Below the pieces are notes generated by a model, which searched no databases, had not been told where the DNA came from, and worked only from the letters and a program-made list of their open reading frames with translations. The position numbers and the translations under genes are program-made. Source: JADFGZ01 sp965222345 (GTDB lineage Bacteria > Acidobacteriota > Terriglobia > 2-12-FULL-54-10). Taken from it: DNA of 64,000 bases. Shown here one piece after another: positions 34,976 through 45,142 of this stretch. The stretch's first letter is position 1. Each line of letters opens with the position of its first letter. The stretch covers positions 1,674,001 to 1,738,000 of the forward strand of contig CBDCTS010000007.1 of assembly GCA_965222345.1 (NCBI GenBank), written 5' to 3'.

Positions 34976-36841
34976 ATGAAAAGGCAATTGGTTCTACGTA
35001 TGGCGGTAATGGCAAGTGTGCTGTGGGCCGGACAGAGCCTTCTCTGGGCCCAGCAAGCGCCGGATACCATTCTTTACAATGGGAAGATCGTAACGGTGGA
35101 CAACCATGAAATCAATGCAGATGTGGGCACTATCGCTGAGGCGGTTGCGATCCGGGATGGAAAGATCGTTGCCGTGGGAAGCAACGCAGAGATTCGCAGC
35201 ATGGCAGGCGGCAGTACCCAATCCCGTGACCTGAAGGGCCGGACCGTGCTGCCGGGCTTTGCCGCCACCCACGACCACCCGATGGACTGGGACCAGCTGA
35301 ATCCCTACATCGTCAAGAAGGTGGTCACCGATGATATGCACATTGAGCGCTTCCTGAATGAAGCACCGGAACAGAACCTCCAAAAATTCCCACGGGTTTT
35401 GGAGGAGGCGGTTCGGGCGGCCAAGCCCGGCCAATGGATTCGAATCAGCCTGCTTCATGGCAGAGAATATCGAGGGATGAGAGAGAATACAGGGTTCCTG
35501 GGGCGGCAGATTACCAAGCAAATGCTGGATCTGGCGGCTCCTGACAACCCGGTGTTGGTGCGCGCTGGATTCGTCGGAATGGTGGTCAACCAAAAGGCGT
35601 TTGAGCTGACCAATCAGTGGTACGAAGAGAACGGGGGCGATAACATGCCTCATTGGGGGCCTCTGGGGCCGGAGGTTGAGCAAAACGGACTCGGTAGCGT
35701 CAGCTTCCGCGGTGTAGAACAGGACGTGCTCTACCCGAATGATGTTTTGCGGGAGATTTACCGCCTGGGGACCTCCTGGTGGGCTGGCTATGGGGTAACC
35801 TTAAACGCATCGGCCATCTATACGGCCGCTGCCCTGAACGCTTACAACACCCTGGACCGGAATGGAGAGATCGTGATTCGAATTCCCTGGACCTGGCTCG
35901 GGTCGAACGGAACGGATCACTTCGCCGATCCCTATTTTCGAGCTACCATGAACCTCATGCAGGGAATAGGGTCGGATCACCTCTGGATGGGTGGAGTCTG
36001 GCCGGCTGGGATCGGCACCGACTGCACCACCTTGCCGGGTACTACCCCGGAAGTAAAAGCGCGGGAACCCGAATGCAGTTTTGGGCCGGGCACCGCGGCT
36101 CGGCAGGCCTTATATAACCTCGTCAAGTCAGGCGGCCGATTTACCGGCATGCACACCGGCGGCGACAAGGATATCGATTACGTTCTGGAGATCATCCAGC
36201 AGGCCAGCAAGGATGCGGGGATGACACTGGAGGAGATTCGGGCCAAGCGGCACGCCTATGACCACATGGCAATTAATCCCCGTCCGGACCAGGTCCCGAT
36301 ACTTGCGAATCTGGGCATGCAAACAGGCGGCTGGGACTTTTACATCTGGGAGGGGAGAGGACAAGAGGTGTTAAGGGACTACGGAGAGGAGGCGGCTCAA
36401 TGGGTGGTCCCGCGAAAAAGCCTGCTCGATGGCGGAGTCAGGTCGAGCGTCGAAATTGACCGGCCCCTTGGATACACTGACCTGACCTTCTTCACGGTCC
36501 TCTATGCAGGAATTTCCCGAAAGGATCAAAACGGCGCTATCACGTCACCGCAGCAGGGTGTGAGCCGGGAAGCCATGTTAAAGTCCGCCACGCTTTGGGG
36601 GGCTTACTACGCCATGCGAGAGGATCAGCTTGGCTCCCTGGAGCCGGGCAAATGGGCGGACCTAGTCGTGCTCGACAAAGACTACATGACGGTTCCGGAG
36701 GATGACATTCTCAACCTCCGTGTTTTAATGACGATGGTCGGCGGCAAGGTGGTACACTTGGTTCCCTCCCTGGCCCGCGAGTTGGGCATGCAGGCTGCGG
36801 GAGCCCAGGTAGAACTCGGTGGACCAGCGGCGCAATGGTAA
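34976..36841 (+). CDS. Secreted amidohydrolase (YtcJ type), array member 3 (paralogue F)
   Basis: 621 residues; GAGGTGAGTTATG start context. The first residues MKRQ and the codons around them resemble paralogue A on the other strand. Signal peptide (VLRMAVMASVLWAGQSLLWAQQ). Metal motif ATHDHPMDWDQLNPYIV; later motifs HTGGDKDIDYVLE, KRHAYDHMAINPRPDQ and VEIDRPLGYTD. At the CxxC position it has SVSFRGVEQDVLYPND, so it lacks that pair. The second pair is kept (DCTTLPGTTPEV and PECSF). It resembles member 4 in its C-terminal half. Confidence 0.87.
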   Translation: MKRQLVLRMAVMASVLWAGQSLLWAQQAPDTILYNGKIVTVDNHEINADVGTIAEAVAIRDGKIVAVGSNAEIRSMAGGSTQSRDLKGRTVLPGFAATHDHPMDWDQLNPYIVKKVVTDDMHIERFLNEAPEQNLQKFPRVLEEAVRAAKPGQWIRISLLHGREYRGMRENTGFLGRQITKQMLDLAAPDNPVLVRAGFVGMVVNQKAFELTNQWYEENGGDNMPHWGPLGPEVEQNGLGSVSFRGVEQDVLYPNDVLREIYRLGTSWWAGYGVTLNASAIYTAAALNAYNTLDRNGEIVIRIPWTWLGSNGTDHFADPYFRATMNLMQGIGSDHLWMGGVWPAGIGTDCTTLPGTTPEVKAREPECSFGPGTAARQALYNLVKSGGRFTGMHTGGDKDIDYVLEIIQQASKDAGMTLEEIRAKRHAYDHMAINPRPDQVPILANLGMQTGGWDFYIWEGRGQEVLRDYGEEAAQWVVPRKSLLDGGVRSSVEIDRPLGYTDLTFFTVLYAGISRKDQNGAITSPQQGVSREAMLKSATLWGAYYAMREDQLGSLEPGKWADLVVLDKDYMTVPEDDILNLRVLMTMVGGKVVHLVPSLARELGMQAAGAQVELGGPAAQW

Positions 36842-36909
36842 GTTTCCCCTAAGGACGGCATGGAGAAATAAATAATAAGTTAGCCGGGGAGGTTTGAAGT
36901 CACAATTCA

Positions 36910-36951
36910 CCAGGCTGGTGGGAACGGCGTACTGCTCAGCCTGGTTTTCTT
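36910..36951 (+). terminator. Hairpin with T tract before array member 4
   Basis: CCAGGCTG (36910-36917) pairs with CAGCCTGG (36937-36944), loop 19 bases, then TTTTCTT. The same position before members 5 to 8 carries related but less perfect hairpins. It can be the terminator of member 3 or a leader attenuator for member 4. Confidence 0.65.
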
Positions 36952-36985
36952 ATTAGGCTGCCCACAATAACTTAGAGGGTAAATT

Positions 36986-38863
36986 ATGTTAAGTCATTGG
37001 ATTTTGCGGATTGGGGTAGTAGTGTGTGCCATCTGGGCCGGGCAGAGTTCCCTCCGGGCCCAGCAAGCGCCGGATACCATTCTCTACAACGGAAAGATCG
37101 TGACGGTGGACAACCATGAAGTCAACGCGAACATAGGCACCATCGCTCAGGCTTTGGCTGTCCGAGGAGATGAGATCCTGGCCGTGGGAACCAATGCTCA
37201 GGTTCGAGCGTTGGCAGGCCCCAGTACGCGGAGCATCGACCTGAGAGGGCGGACCGTGTTGCCGGGTATGGCAGCCACCCACGACCACCCGACCGACTGG
37301 GACCCGTTGAATCCCTACATCGTCAAAAAGGTGGTCACAGACGATCTGCATCTGGAGCGGTTCCTGGAAGATTCCCCCGAGCAGCAACTCCAGAGATTTC
37401 CACGGGTTCTCGAGGAGGCAGTCCGGAAGGCTCAGCCCGGCCAATGGATTCGGATCAGCATGCTGTTTGGGAGAGAGTATCGGGGACGGACAGAGATATC
37501 AGGGTTTCTTGGGCGGCAGATTACCAAGCAAATGCTGGATCTGGCTGCTCCCAATAACCCGGTGATCGTTCGCGCTGGTTTTGTTGGGATGGTGGCAAAT
37601 CAAAATGCGATTGACGAAATAAAGGAGTATTACGGTGCGGAATGGGAAAAGTTTGACTTGATCGACAGGCCGGTGAACGCGAGCATGGAGGAAACCGGAA
37701 CCTGCGCGGTCTGCTACCGGGAGTTTGAACAGGACGTGCTCTACCCGCCGGATGTGTTGCGGGAAATCTACCGCCTGGGGACGTCCTGGTGGGCAGGCTA
37801 TGGAGTCACCTTGAACGCGTCGAACATGTATACGGCCGGGGCGATTGCGGCCTACGACGCGCTGGACCGCAGCGGAGAGATGTCGCTCCGACTTCCCTGG
37901 ACTTACTTCTGGCCGGAACGGAAGAATATCCTCTTCGACCCCTATCTTCGCAGGCTTGTGATCGCCATGAAAGGCAGAGGATCGGATTACTTCTGGTTGA
38001 ACGGCGCCATCCCGTCCGATTATGGCAGGAATTGCAGCACGCTGCCGGGCACCTCCCCCGAAGTGAAACGGCGGGAAGGCGGTTGCAGGTTTGATCCGGA
38101 CACCCCCAGCGGCAAGGAGAATCGGGATATCTTGTATGAGTACGTCAAGGACGGCGGCCGCTATGCCGGAGCGCACATGGTCGGCGACAAGGAGATCGAT
38201 CACGTTCTGGATATTATTGAACAGGCCAGCAAGGACGCGGGGATGACACAGGAGGAGATTCGGGCTAAGCGGCACACCTATGACCATATGGGGATGAACC
38301 CTCGTCCCGACCAAATCCCTCGGATCAAGAACATGGGTATGCAAACGGGCGGCTGGGACTTGTTCATTTGGGAAGGGAGAGGACAGGAGGTATTGAGGGA
38401 CTACGGCGAGGAAGCGGCACAATGGGTAATCCCGCGGAAGAGTCTGCTCGATGCCGGCGTGAGGACAAGCATCGAAATTGACCGGCCCATTGGATACACC
38501 GATCTGACTTTCTTCACGGTCCTCTATGCAGGGATTACCCGGAAGGATCAGGATGGCAATATCACTGCCCCCAATCAGGCAGTGAACCGCGAAACCATAC
38601 TCAAGTCGGCAACGATTTGGGGAGCTTATTATGCTATGCGCGAGGATCGGATCGGTTCCCTGGAAGCCAACAAGTGGGCAGACTTGGTGATATTGGACAG
38701 AGATTACCTGACCATTCCTGTAGATGACATTCTGAATGTTCGGGTCCTGATGACCATGGTGGGCGGCAAGGTGGTTCATTTGGTCCCATCCCTGGCCCGC
38801 GAGTTGGGCATGCAACCCACGGGGGCTCAGGTAGAACTTGGCGGAGCGGCGGCGCAATGGTAA
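36986..38863 (+). CDS. Secreted amidohydrolase (YtcJ type), array member 4 (paralogue G)
   Basis: 625 residues with a signal peptide (ILRIGVVVCAIWAGQSSLRAQQ). Metal motif ATHDHPTDWDPLNPYIV; later motifs HMVGDKEIDHVLD, KRHTYDHMGMNPRPDQ and IEIDRPIGYTD. It is the first array member with the CxxC (TCAVCYREFEQDVLYPPD), besides the pair NCSTLPGTSPEV and GGCRFD. The tail reads GAQVELGGAAAQW. AGAGGGTAAATTATG precedes translation. The DNA of its last 100 bases resembles that of member 5, pointing to exchange between the 3' ends. Confidence 0.87.
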   Translation: MLSHWILRIGVVVCAIWAGQSSLRAQQAPDTILYNGKIVTVDNHEVNANIGTIAQALAVRGDEILAVGTNAQVRALAGPSTRSIDLRGRTVLPGMAATHDHPTDWDPLNPYIVKKVVTDDLHLERFLEDSPEQQLQRFPRVLEEAVRKAQPGQWIRISMLFGREYRGRTEISGFLGRQITKQMLDLAAPNNPVIVRAGFVGMVANQNAIDEIKEYYGAEWEKFDLIDRPVNASMEETGTCAVCYREFEQDVLYPPDVLREIYRLGTSWWAGYGVTLNASNMYTAGAIAAYDALDRSGEMSLRLPWTYFWPERKNILFDPYLRRLVIAMKGRGSDYFWLNGAIPSDYGRNCSTLPGTSPEVKRREGGCRFDPDTPSGKENRDILYEYVKDGGRYAGAHMVGDKEIDHVLDIIEQASKDAGMTQEEIRAKRHTYDHMGMNPRPDQIPRIKNMGMQTGGWDLFIWEGRGQEVLRDYGEEAAQWVIPRKSLLDAGVRTSIEIDRPIGYTDLTFFTVLYAGITRKDQDGNITAPNQAVNRETILKSATIWGAYYAMREDRIGSLEANKWADLVILDRDYLTIPVDDILNVRVLMTMVGGKVVHLVPSLARELGMQPTGAQVELGGAAAQW

Positions 38864-39009
38864 GTTTTAAAGTGAGAACCGATAGCTAGAGATTAGGTTT
38901 AGTTGGCTCTAAGCAGTTTGGCAGTCATGAGCAGTCAGGCGGGAGCGGCATCCTGCTCGGCCAGCTTATTCTTATTGAAACAGCCTACAACAACATTAGG
39001 TGGTGAATT
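38864..39009 (+). promoter_or_regulatory. Conserved leader before array member 5
   Basis: From TTGGCTCTAAGC (38903) to the start, this spacer is nearly the same as 40915-41021. It has an imperfect hairpin, a T-rich stretch (TTATTCTTATT), an ACAACAAC block and the ribosome site AGGTGGTGAATTATG. Confidence 0.6.
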
Positions 39010-40875
39010 ATGAAAAACCGATGGATTTGGCAAATTGCGGTAATAGTGTGTGCCATCTTGGCGGGACAGGGCCTGGTCTTGGCCCAACAAGCGCCGGATA
39101 CGATTCTTCACACTGGGAAGATCGTCACGATGGACAACCATGAAGTTAATTCGAACTTGGGCACCATAGCGGAAGCGATTGCGATCCGCGGCGGAAAGAT
39201 TGTCGCGGTGGGAAGCAACGCCGAGGTTCGCCGCTTGGCGGGCAGCAATACCCAATCCATTGACCTGAAGGGGAGAACGGTAACTCCGGGTTTCGGAGCC
39301 ACGCACGATCACCCGCAGGACTGGGACCCGCTGAATCCGTATATCATCGAAAAAGTGGTCACCGACGATATGCACATCGAGCGGCTTTTTAACGATCCTC
39401 CCGATCAGCAATTGGAAAAGTTCCCCCGAGTTCTCGATGAGGCGGTCCAGAAGGCCAAGCCGGGCCAATGGATTCGGATCAGCATGCTGTTTGGCCCGGA
39501 ATATCGGTGGAGGAACGAGATCACAGCGTTTTTGGGACGGCAGATTAACAAGCAGATGCTGGATCTGGTCGCTCCGAACAATCCGGTGATTGTTCGCGCG
39601 GGGTTTGTCGGAGTTTTGATGAACCAAAAAGTGATCGACGAGACTAAGAAGTTCTATGGGGACGAATGGCAAAAGTTTGCCTATGACCCGCTACAAAATC
39701 CAAATATTGAACAAACAGGAACCTGTGGCACCTGCTATCGGGAGGTGGAACAGGACGTGCTCTATCCGCCCGATGTACTGGCGGAGATCTACCGTCTGGG
39801 ATTGTCCTGGATGACGGGTTATGGGCAGACCCTCAACGCGACCTCTCTTTACACCGGAGGCGCAATTCGGGCTTACAGCACCCTGGATCGCCGGGGCCAG
39901 ATGGCCATGCGCATGGGCTGGGGCTGGTACTGGCCGGAGCGCAATGACTTCTTCTCTGATCCCTACTTTGTTCAGGCCCAGGTCAGCCGGGAGGGTACGG
40001 GCTCGGATTATTTCTGGGTTACCGGAATGACTTCCCGCATGGGTGGGGGCTGCAGCAAGTTGCCCCCGACTTCTCCGGAGGTCAAGGAGCGGGACTGTGC
40101 CAATCGTGGATTTACCGAGCCGCTCATCTCAGGGGCTCTGTATGAATACATCAAGGCGGGCGGCCGGCTGGCCGGAGACCACATGATCGGAGACGACGAA
40201 ATTGATCTGGTCCTGGACATCATCGAAAAGGCGAGCAAAGATGGCGGCATGACCTTGGATGAGATTCGGGCCAAGCGCCACGTTACCGAGCACATGGCCA
40301 TGTATCCTCGGCCGGACCAAATCCCGCGCTTCAAGAACCTGGGCATTATGACCAGTGGTTGGGACCTCGCCATTTGGGAAGCCGGACAATGGGGACGGCA
40401 GATCCTGCAGGATTACGGCGAGCGGGGCGCAATGCAGGTGGTTCCTCGCAAGAGTCTCTATGACGCGGGCATCATGAACAGTGTCGAGATTGACCGGGCT
40501 CTTGCAGCCACTAACCTGACTTACTTCAATGTTCTTTATTCCGGCATTACCCGCAAGGATCAGGACGGCCAGACTCTGGCGCCCCAGCAGGCAATAGATC
40601 GGCGAGCCATGTTGAAGTCGGCGACGCTCTGGGCGGCCTATGGGGTGAAACGGGAAGATGTTCTGGGTTCTCTGGAGCCGGGCAAATGGGCGGATTTGGT
40701 GGTGCTCGACAAGGACTACCTGACCATTCCCGTGGAGGAGATTCTCCAGTTGCGAGTGTTAATGACCCTGGTGGGCGGCAAGACCGAGCACTTGGCCCCA
40801 TCCCTGGCCCGCGAGTTGGGCATGCAACCCACGGGGGCACAAGTAGAACTTGGCGGACCGGCGGCGCAATGGTAA
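39010..40875 (+). CDS. Secreted amidohydrolase (YtcJ type), array member 5 (paralogue H)
   Basis: 621 residues; signal peptide MKNRWIWQIAVIVCAILAG and on to VLAQQ, almost the same as in member 6. Metal motif ATHDHPQDWDPLNPYII; later motifs GDHMIGDDEIDLVLD, KRHVTEHMAMYPRPDQ and VEIDRALAATN. CxxC is present (TCGTCYREVEQD), plus GCSKLPPTSPEV and RDCANR. The region around RPLGYTD of other members reads RALAATNLTYF, like paralogue A (RAIASTNLTLF), so this block may follow another lineage. The tail is GMQPTGAQVELGGPAAQW, like member 4 and not like member 6. Confidence 0.87.
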   Translation: MKNRWIWQIAVIVCAILAGQGLVLAQQAPDTILHTGKIVTMDNHEVNSNLGTIAEAIAIRGGKIVAVGSNAEVRRLAGSNTQSIDLKGRTVTPGFGATHDHPQDWDPLNPYIIEKVVTDDMHIERLFNDPPDQQLEKFPRVLDEAVQKAKPGQWIRISMLFGPEYRWRNEITAFLGRQINKQMLDLVAPNNPVIVRAGFVGVLMNQKVIDETKKFYGDEWQKFAYDPLQNPNIEQTGTCGTCYREVEQDVLYPPDVLAEIYRLGLSWMTGYGQTLNATSLYTGGAIRAYSTLDRRGQMAMRMGWGWYWPERNDFFSDPYFVQAQVSREGTGSDYFWVTGMTSRMGGGCSKLPPTSPEVKERDCANRGFTEPLISGALYEYIKAGGRLAGDHMIGDDEIDLVLDIIEKASKDGGMTLDEIRAKRHVTEHMAMYPRPDQIPRFKNLGIMTSGWDLAIWEAGQWGRQILQDYGERGAMQVVPRKSLYDAGIMNSVEIDRALAATNLTYFNVLYSGITRKDQDGQTLAPQQAIDRRAMLKSATLWAAYGVKREDVLGSLEPGKWADLVVLDKDYLTIPVEEILQLRVLMTLVGGKTEHLAPSLARELGMQPTGAQVELGGPAAQW

Positions 40876-41021
40876 GTTTTGAAGCGAGAAACGATAGCTA
40901 GAGATTAGGTTTAGTTGGCTCTAAGCAGTTTGGCAGTCGCGAAGCGGTCAGACGGGAGCGGCATGCTGCTCAGCCTGCTTTTTCTTATTGAAGCAGCCCA
41001 CAACAACTGAGGTGGTGAACT
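40876..41021 (+). promoter_or_regulatory. Conserved leader before array member 6
   Basis: Nearly identical to the leader of member 5. It holds GAGCGGCATGCTGCTC (a tight stem), CTGCTTTTTCTTATTG, CACAACAACT and GAGGTGGTGAACTATG. Such a close match between successive spacers shows a recent tandem duplication of about 2.0 kb. Confidence 0.6.
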
Positions 41022-42902
41022 ATGAAAAATCGATGGATTTGGCAAATTGCGGTAATAGTGTGTGCCATCTTGGCGAGTCAGGGCCTGGTCTTGGCCCAGC
41101 AAGCGCCGGATACGATTCTGCACAATGGAAAGATCGTGACGGTGGACAACCATGAAGTCAATCCGAATTTGGGGACCATCGCTCAGGCGATTGCAATTCG
41201 GGATGGAAGAATCGTCGCGGTGGGCAGCGACTCCGAGGTTCGCCGCCTGGCGGGCAGCGGCACCCGATCCATTGACCTGAAGGGGAGGACGGTAACACCG
41301 GGCTTTGGGGCCACGCACGATCACCCGCAGGACTGGGACCCGCTGAATCCGTATATCGTAGGGAAAGTGGTCACCGACGATATGCACATTGAGCGGTTTT
41401 TGAACGATCCACCTGACGAACAGTTGCAACAATTTCCACGGGTTTTGGAGGAAGCGGTCAGCAAAGCCAAGCCCGGCCAATGGATCCGGATTAGTCTGCT
41501 TTATGGGAAAGAATACCGGTGGGGAAACGAAATTTCAGCCTTTCTGGGTCGGCAGATTAACAAACAGATGCTGGACTTGGCGGCTCCCAACAATCCGGTG
41601 CTGGTCCGAGGCGGATTTGTCGGAGCTTTGATGAACCAAAAAGCCATTGACTTGGTGAAAGAGTTTTACGCAGAGGAGGCGAAGAAGTTTTCTTACCATC
41701 CGCTGGAAGACCTTGTGGGTATGGGTGTAACGCTGGAAAGTTTTGAGAAAACAGGAACCTGTGCCGTCTGCTATCGGCAGGTGGAACAGGATGTGCTCTA
41801 CCCAGCCGAGGTGTTGCGGGAAATCTACCGTGAGGGGTTGACCTGGATGGGGGGGTACGGGGTTACCATCAACGCGACGTCGCTGTACACCGGCGGTGCG
41901 ATTCGTGCTTACAACAGTCTGGACCGCCAGGGGCAGATGGGCATCCGCTTTGCCTGGGGCTGGTTCTGGCCCTATCGAAACGATTTCTTTTCGGACCCTT
42001 ATTTCCTTCAAGCCGCCGTCAGCCGCGAGGGCACGGGCTCGGACTATTTCTGGGCTAGTGGAATGACTTCTCACATGGGAATGGATTGCAGCGAACTGCC
42101 CGGTACTTCCCCGGAGGTCAAGGAGCGGGAAATGGAGTGCGGCTTTGCCGACTCGAAAGTTTCGAATGCTCTTTATGAATATATCAAGGCGGGCGGACGG
42201 CTGGCCGGAGATCACGTGATGGCGGATGGGGAAATTGATCTCATCCTGGACATCATCGAGAAGGCGAGCCAAGACGCCGGCATGACGCTGGAAGAGATTC
42301 ATGCCAAGCGCCATGTCACAGAGCACATGGCCATGTATCCGAGGCCGGACCAAATCCCGCGATACCAAAAGCTGGGTATAATGACCAGCGGTTGGGACTT
42401 CTATATCTGGGAAGGAAGCGGGCAGCAGATCCTGCAGGATTACGGCGAGCGGGGCGCGATGCAGGTGGTGCCTCGTAAGGCTCTTTATGAGGCTGGCATC
42501 CGGAACAGTGTCGAGATTGACCGGCCCATTGGATACACCGACCTGACCTACTTCCAGGTTCTCTATTCCGGCATTACCCGAAAGGATATGAACGGGAACA
42601 TCATAGCTCCTCAGCAGGCGGTTAGCCGGGAAGCAATGTTGAAGTCGGCGACGCTCTGGGGAGCCTATGGGGTGAAGCGGGATGACGTGCTGGGGTCGCT
42701 GGAGCCGGGCAAATGGGCGGACTTGGTGGTGCTCGACAAGGACTACCTGACGGTTCCAGTGGAAGAGATTCCCAAACTGCGCGTTTTGATGACCATGGTG
42801 GGCGGCAAGCCGGTGCACCTGGTTCCCTCTGCGGCCCGCGAGTGGAGCATGGAGCCGACCGGAGCCCAGGTAGAACTTGGCGGCCCGGCCGCGCAATGGT
42901 AA
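41022..42902 (+). CDS. Secreted amidohydrolase (YtcJ type), array member 6 (paralogue I)
   Basis: 626 residues. Signal peptide as in member 5. Metal motif ATHDHPQDWDPLNPYIV; later motifs GDHVMADGEIDLILD, KRHVTEHMAMYPRPDQ and VEIDRPIGYTD. CxxC in TCAVCYRQVEQD, preceded by an extra loop (EDLVGMGVTLESFEK) near residue 225 that member 5 lacks. The last third is nearly identical in DNA to member 8, two units away (KDMNGNIIAPQQAVSREAML, and the tail EWSMEPTGAQVELGG), although the N-terminus matches member 5. The protein is therefore a mosaic. Confidence 0.87.
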   Translation: MKNRWIWQIAVIVCAILASQGLVLAQQAPDTILHNGKIVTVDNHEVNPNLGTIAQAIAIRDGRIVAVGSDSEVRRLAGSGTRSIDLKGRTVTPGFGATHDHPQDWDPLNPYIVGKVVTDDMHIERFLNDPPDEQLQQFPRVLEEAVSKAKPGQWIRISLLYGKEYRWGNEISAFLGRQINKQMLDLAAPNNPVLVRGGFVGALMNQKAIDLVKEFYAEEAKKFSYHPLEDLVGMGVTLESFEKTGTCAVCYRQVEQDVLYPAEVLREIYREGLTWMGGYGVTINATSLYTGGAIRAYNSLDRQGQMGIRFAWGWFWPYRNDFFSDPYFLQAAVSREGTGSDYFWASGMTSHMGMDCSELPGTSPEVKEREMECGFADSKVSNALYEYIKAGGRLAGDHVMADGEIDLILDIIEKASQDAGMTLEEIHAKRHVTEHMAMYPRPDQIPRYQKLGIMTSGWDFYIWEGSGQQILQDYGERGAMQVVPRKALYEAGIRNSVEIDRPIGYTDLTYFQVLYSGITRKDMNGNIIAPQQAVSREAMLKSATLWGAYGVKRDDVLGSLEPGKWADLVVLDKDYLTVPVEEIPKLRVLMTMVGGKPVHLVPSAAREWSMEPTGAQVELGGPAAQW

Positions 42903-43270
42903 GACTTCCGGCGAGGAGTTGGAACAAGAGATCAAGGCGCTTTCACGGTTCGTGCACAGTCGGAGCCGCGCGCACCTGTTCTACCTGCCCTGAGCGAAAT
43001 CGAGGGGAGCATGGCCGATGGGAGCGAAGCTGATGGATCAGCAAGCGATTCCCGGATGATGAGTGGGCATCCAAAGCTGGTTGACCACTCTCTTGCGGGC
43101 GCGGCTCGGTTGAAATCACCAACAATGCGCTTTACATCCAATCTGAAACTGATGGTCTAAAGGTCAATTGGCTCTCTCGGAGGTTTGAAGTCACAAACCG
43201 CCAAACGGGAGCGGCAATCCGTTGGGTCCGGCTTTCTTAGCAAACTACTTACAATCCGAGGTGGTGAATT
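42903..43270. other. Enlarged spacer between array members 6 and 7
   Basis: 368 bp. The last 100 or so (from TTGGCTCT at 43168) are the usual array leader with GAGGTGGTGAATTATG. The first 265 bp are extra compared with the 146-149-bp spacers elsewhere and encode nothing recognisable. They may be an inserted fragment; no terminal repeats were seen. Confidence 0.55.
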
Positions 43271-45142
43271 ATGAAGAGCTCACTCTTTTGCAGAATGGCG
43301 GTATTCGTGTGTGTTGTCTGGGCTGCACAAAGCTCCGTTCGGGCCCAGCAGGCGCCCGATACGATTCTCCATAATGGGAAAATCGTGACAGTGGACAACC
43401 ACGCGGTTGACTCCGATTTAGGAACCATCGCTCAGGCGATTGCAATTCGGGATGGAAGAATCGTCGCGGTGGGAAGCGACTCCGAGGTTCGCCGCCTGGC
43501 GGACAGCAACACCCAATCCATTGACCTGAAGGGCAGGACGGTGACTCCAGGCTTTGGCGCGACGCACGACCATCCGGCGGACTGGGATCCCCTGAACCCG
43601 TATATCGTAGGAAAAGTGGTCACCGACGATATGCACATCGAGCGTTTCTTGAACGATCCCCCTGAGCAACAGTTGCAACAATTCCCGAGGGTTTTGGAGG
43701 AGGCCGTCAGCAAGGCCAAGCCCGGCCAATGGATTCGGATTAGTTTGCTTTACGGAGAGGAATACAAGTGGAGAGAAGAGGTTTCGGCGTTTTTAGGCCG
43801 GCAGATTAACAAACAGATGCTGGACTTGGCAGCTCCCAATAATCCGATGATTGTACGCGGAGGTTTTGTAGGGCTTTTGATGAACCAAAAAGCAATTGAG
43901 GAGACGAAAAAGTTCTATGCGGAGGAATGGGACAAGTTTCTCTACTCGCCGCTGGGGGACCTCGGGGGTGCTCCGACGGATTTTGAGCAGACAGGAGTCT
44001 GCGCCACCTGCTATCGGTATGTCGAGCAAGATGTGCTGTACCCTCCCGAGGTATTGCGGGAAATCTACCGCCTGGGATTGTCCTGGATGGGAGGATACGG
44101 GGTCACACTGAACGCGACAGCGCTGTACACGGGAGGCGCGATTCGCGCCTACAACAGCGTGGACCGCCAGGGTCAGATGGCCATTCGCCTTCCCTGGGGC
44201 TGGTTCTGGCCATTTCGGAATGACTTGTTCTCTGATCCTTATTTTCTGCAAGCAGCGGTCAGCCGGGAGGATACAGGGTCGGATTATTTCTGGGTGGCCG
44301 GCATGACTTCGATGATGGGCGGGGGCTGCAGCAAGCTGCCCGGAACTTCGCCGGAGGTCAAGCAGCGGGAAGCCAAGTGCCGATTCGCCAACCCGGAGAT
44401 GTCGGGGGCTCTTTATGAATACATCAAGGCGGGCGGGCGGTTGTTTGGAGATCATCAAATGGGAGATGGCGAAATCGATCTGGTCCTGGACGTCATCGAG
44501 AAGGCGAGCCGGGATGGCGGCATGACACCGGAGGAGATTCGGGCCAAGCGCCATGTGACCGAACATATGGCCATGTATCCGCGGCCGGATCAAATCCCTC
44601 GGTATAAAGAGCTGGGCATGATGACCAGTGGCTGGGACTTCTACATCTGGGAAGGAAGCGCGCAGCAGGTCCTGCGGGATTACGGCGAGCGGGGCGCCAT
44701 GCAGGTGGTGCCTCGCAAGAGTCTCTATGATGCCGGGATCATGAATAGTGTGGAAATTGACCGGCCCATCGGATACACCAACCTGACCTACTTCCAGGTT
44801 CTCTATTCCGGCATTACCCGTAAGGATCAGAACGGAATGGTAACCGCGCCGCAGCAGGCAGTGGACCGGCAGGCGATGTTGAAGTCAGCGACGCTCTGGG
44901 CGGCCTATGGTGTAAAGAGGGAAGATGTGCTGGGGTCGCTGGAGCCGGGCAAATGGGCGGACTTGGTGGTGCTCGACAAGGATTACCTGACAGTCCCGGT
45001 GGAGGAAGTCCCCAAGCTGCGGGTTTTGATGACCATGGTAGGTGGCAAGCCGATACATCTGGTTCCCTCTCTGGCTCGCGAGTGGAGCATGGAGCCGACC
45101 GGAGCCCAGGTGGAGCTTGGCGGGGCGGCTGCGCAGTGGTGA
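43271..45142 (+). CDS. Secreted amidohydrolase (YtcJ type), array member 7 (paralogue J)
   Basis: 623 residues. Signal peptide (FCRMAVFVCVVWAAQSSVRAQQ), similar to member 8. Metal motif ATHDHPADWDPLNPYIV; later motifs GDHQMGDGEIDLVLD, KRHVTEHMAMYPRPDQ and VEIDRPIGYTN. CxxC in VCATCYRYVEQD, plus GCSKLPGTSPEV and AKCRFA. The tail EWSMEPTGAQVELGGAAAQW groups it with members 6 and 8. Stop codon TGA, unlike the TAA of its neighbours. All expected metal and acid residues are intact. Confidence 0.87.
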   Translation: MKSSLFCRMAVFVCVVWAAQSSVRAQQAPDTILHNGKIVTVDNHAVDSDLGTIAQAIAIRDGRIVAVGSDSEVRRLADSNTQSIDLKGRTVTPGFGATHDHPADWDPLNPYIVGKVVTDDMHIERFLNDPPEQQLQQFPRVLEEAVSKAKPGQWIRISLLYGEEYKWREEVSAFLGRQINKQMLDLAAPNNPMIVRGGFVGLLMNQKAIEETKKFYAEEWDKFLYSPLGDLGGAPTDFEQTGVCATCYRYVEQDVLYPPEVLREIYRLGLSWMGGYGVTLNATALYTGGAIRAYNSVDRQGQMAIRLPWGWFWPFRNDLFSDPYFLQAAVSREDTGSDYFWVAGMTSMMGGGCSKLPGTSPEVKQREAKCRFANPEMSGALYEYIKAGGRLFGDHQMGDGEIDLVLDVIEKASRDGGMTPEEIRAKRHVTEHMAMYPRPDQIPRYKELGMMTSGWDFYIWEGSAQQVLRDYGERGAMQVVPRKSLYDAGIMNSVEIDRPIGYTNLTYFQVLYSGITRKDQNGMVTAPQQAVDRQAMLKSATLWAAYGVKREDVLGSLEPGKWADLVVLDKDYLTVPVEEVPKLRVLMTMVGGKPIHLVPSLAREWSMEPTGAQVELGGAAAQW

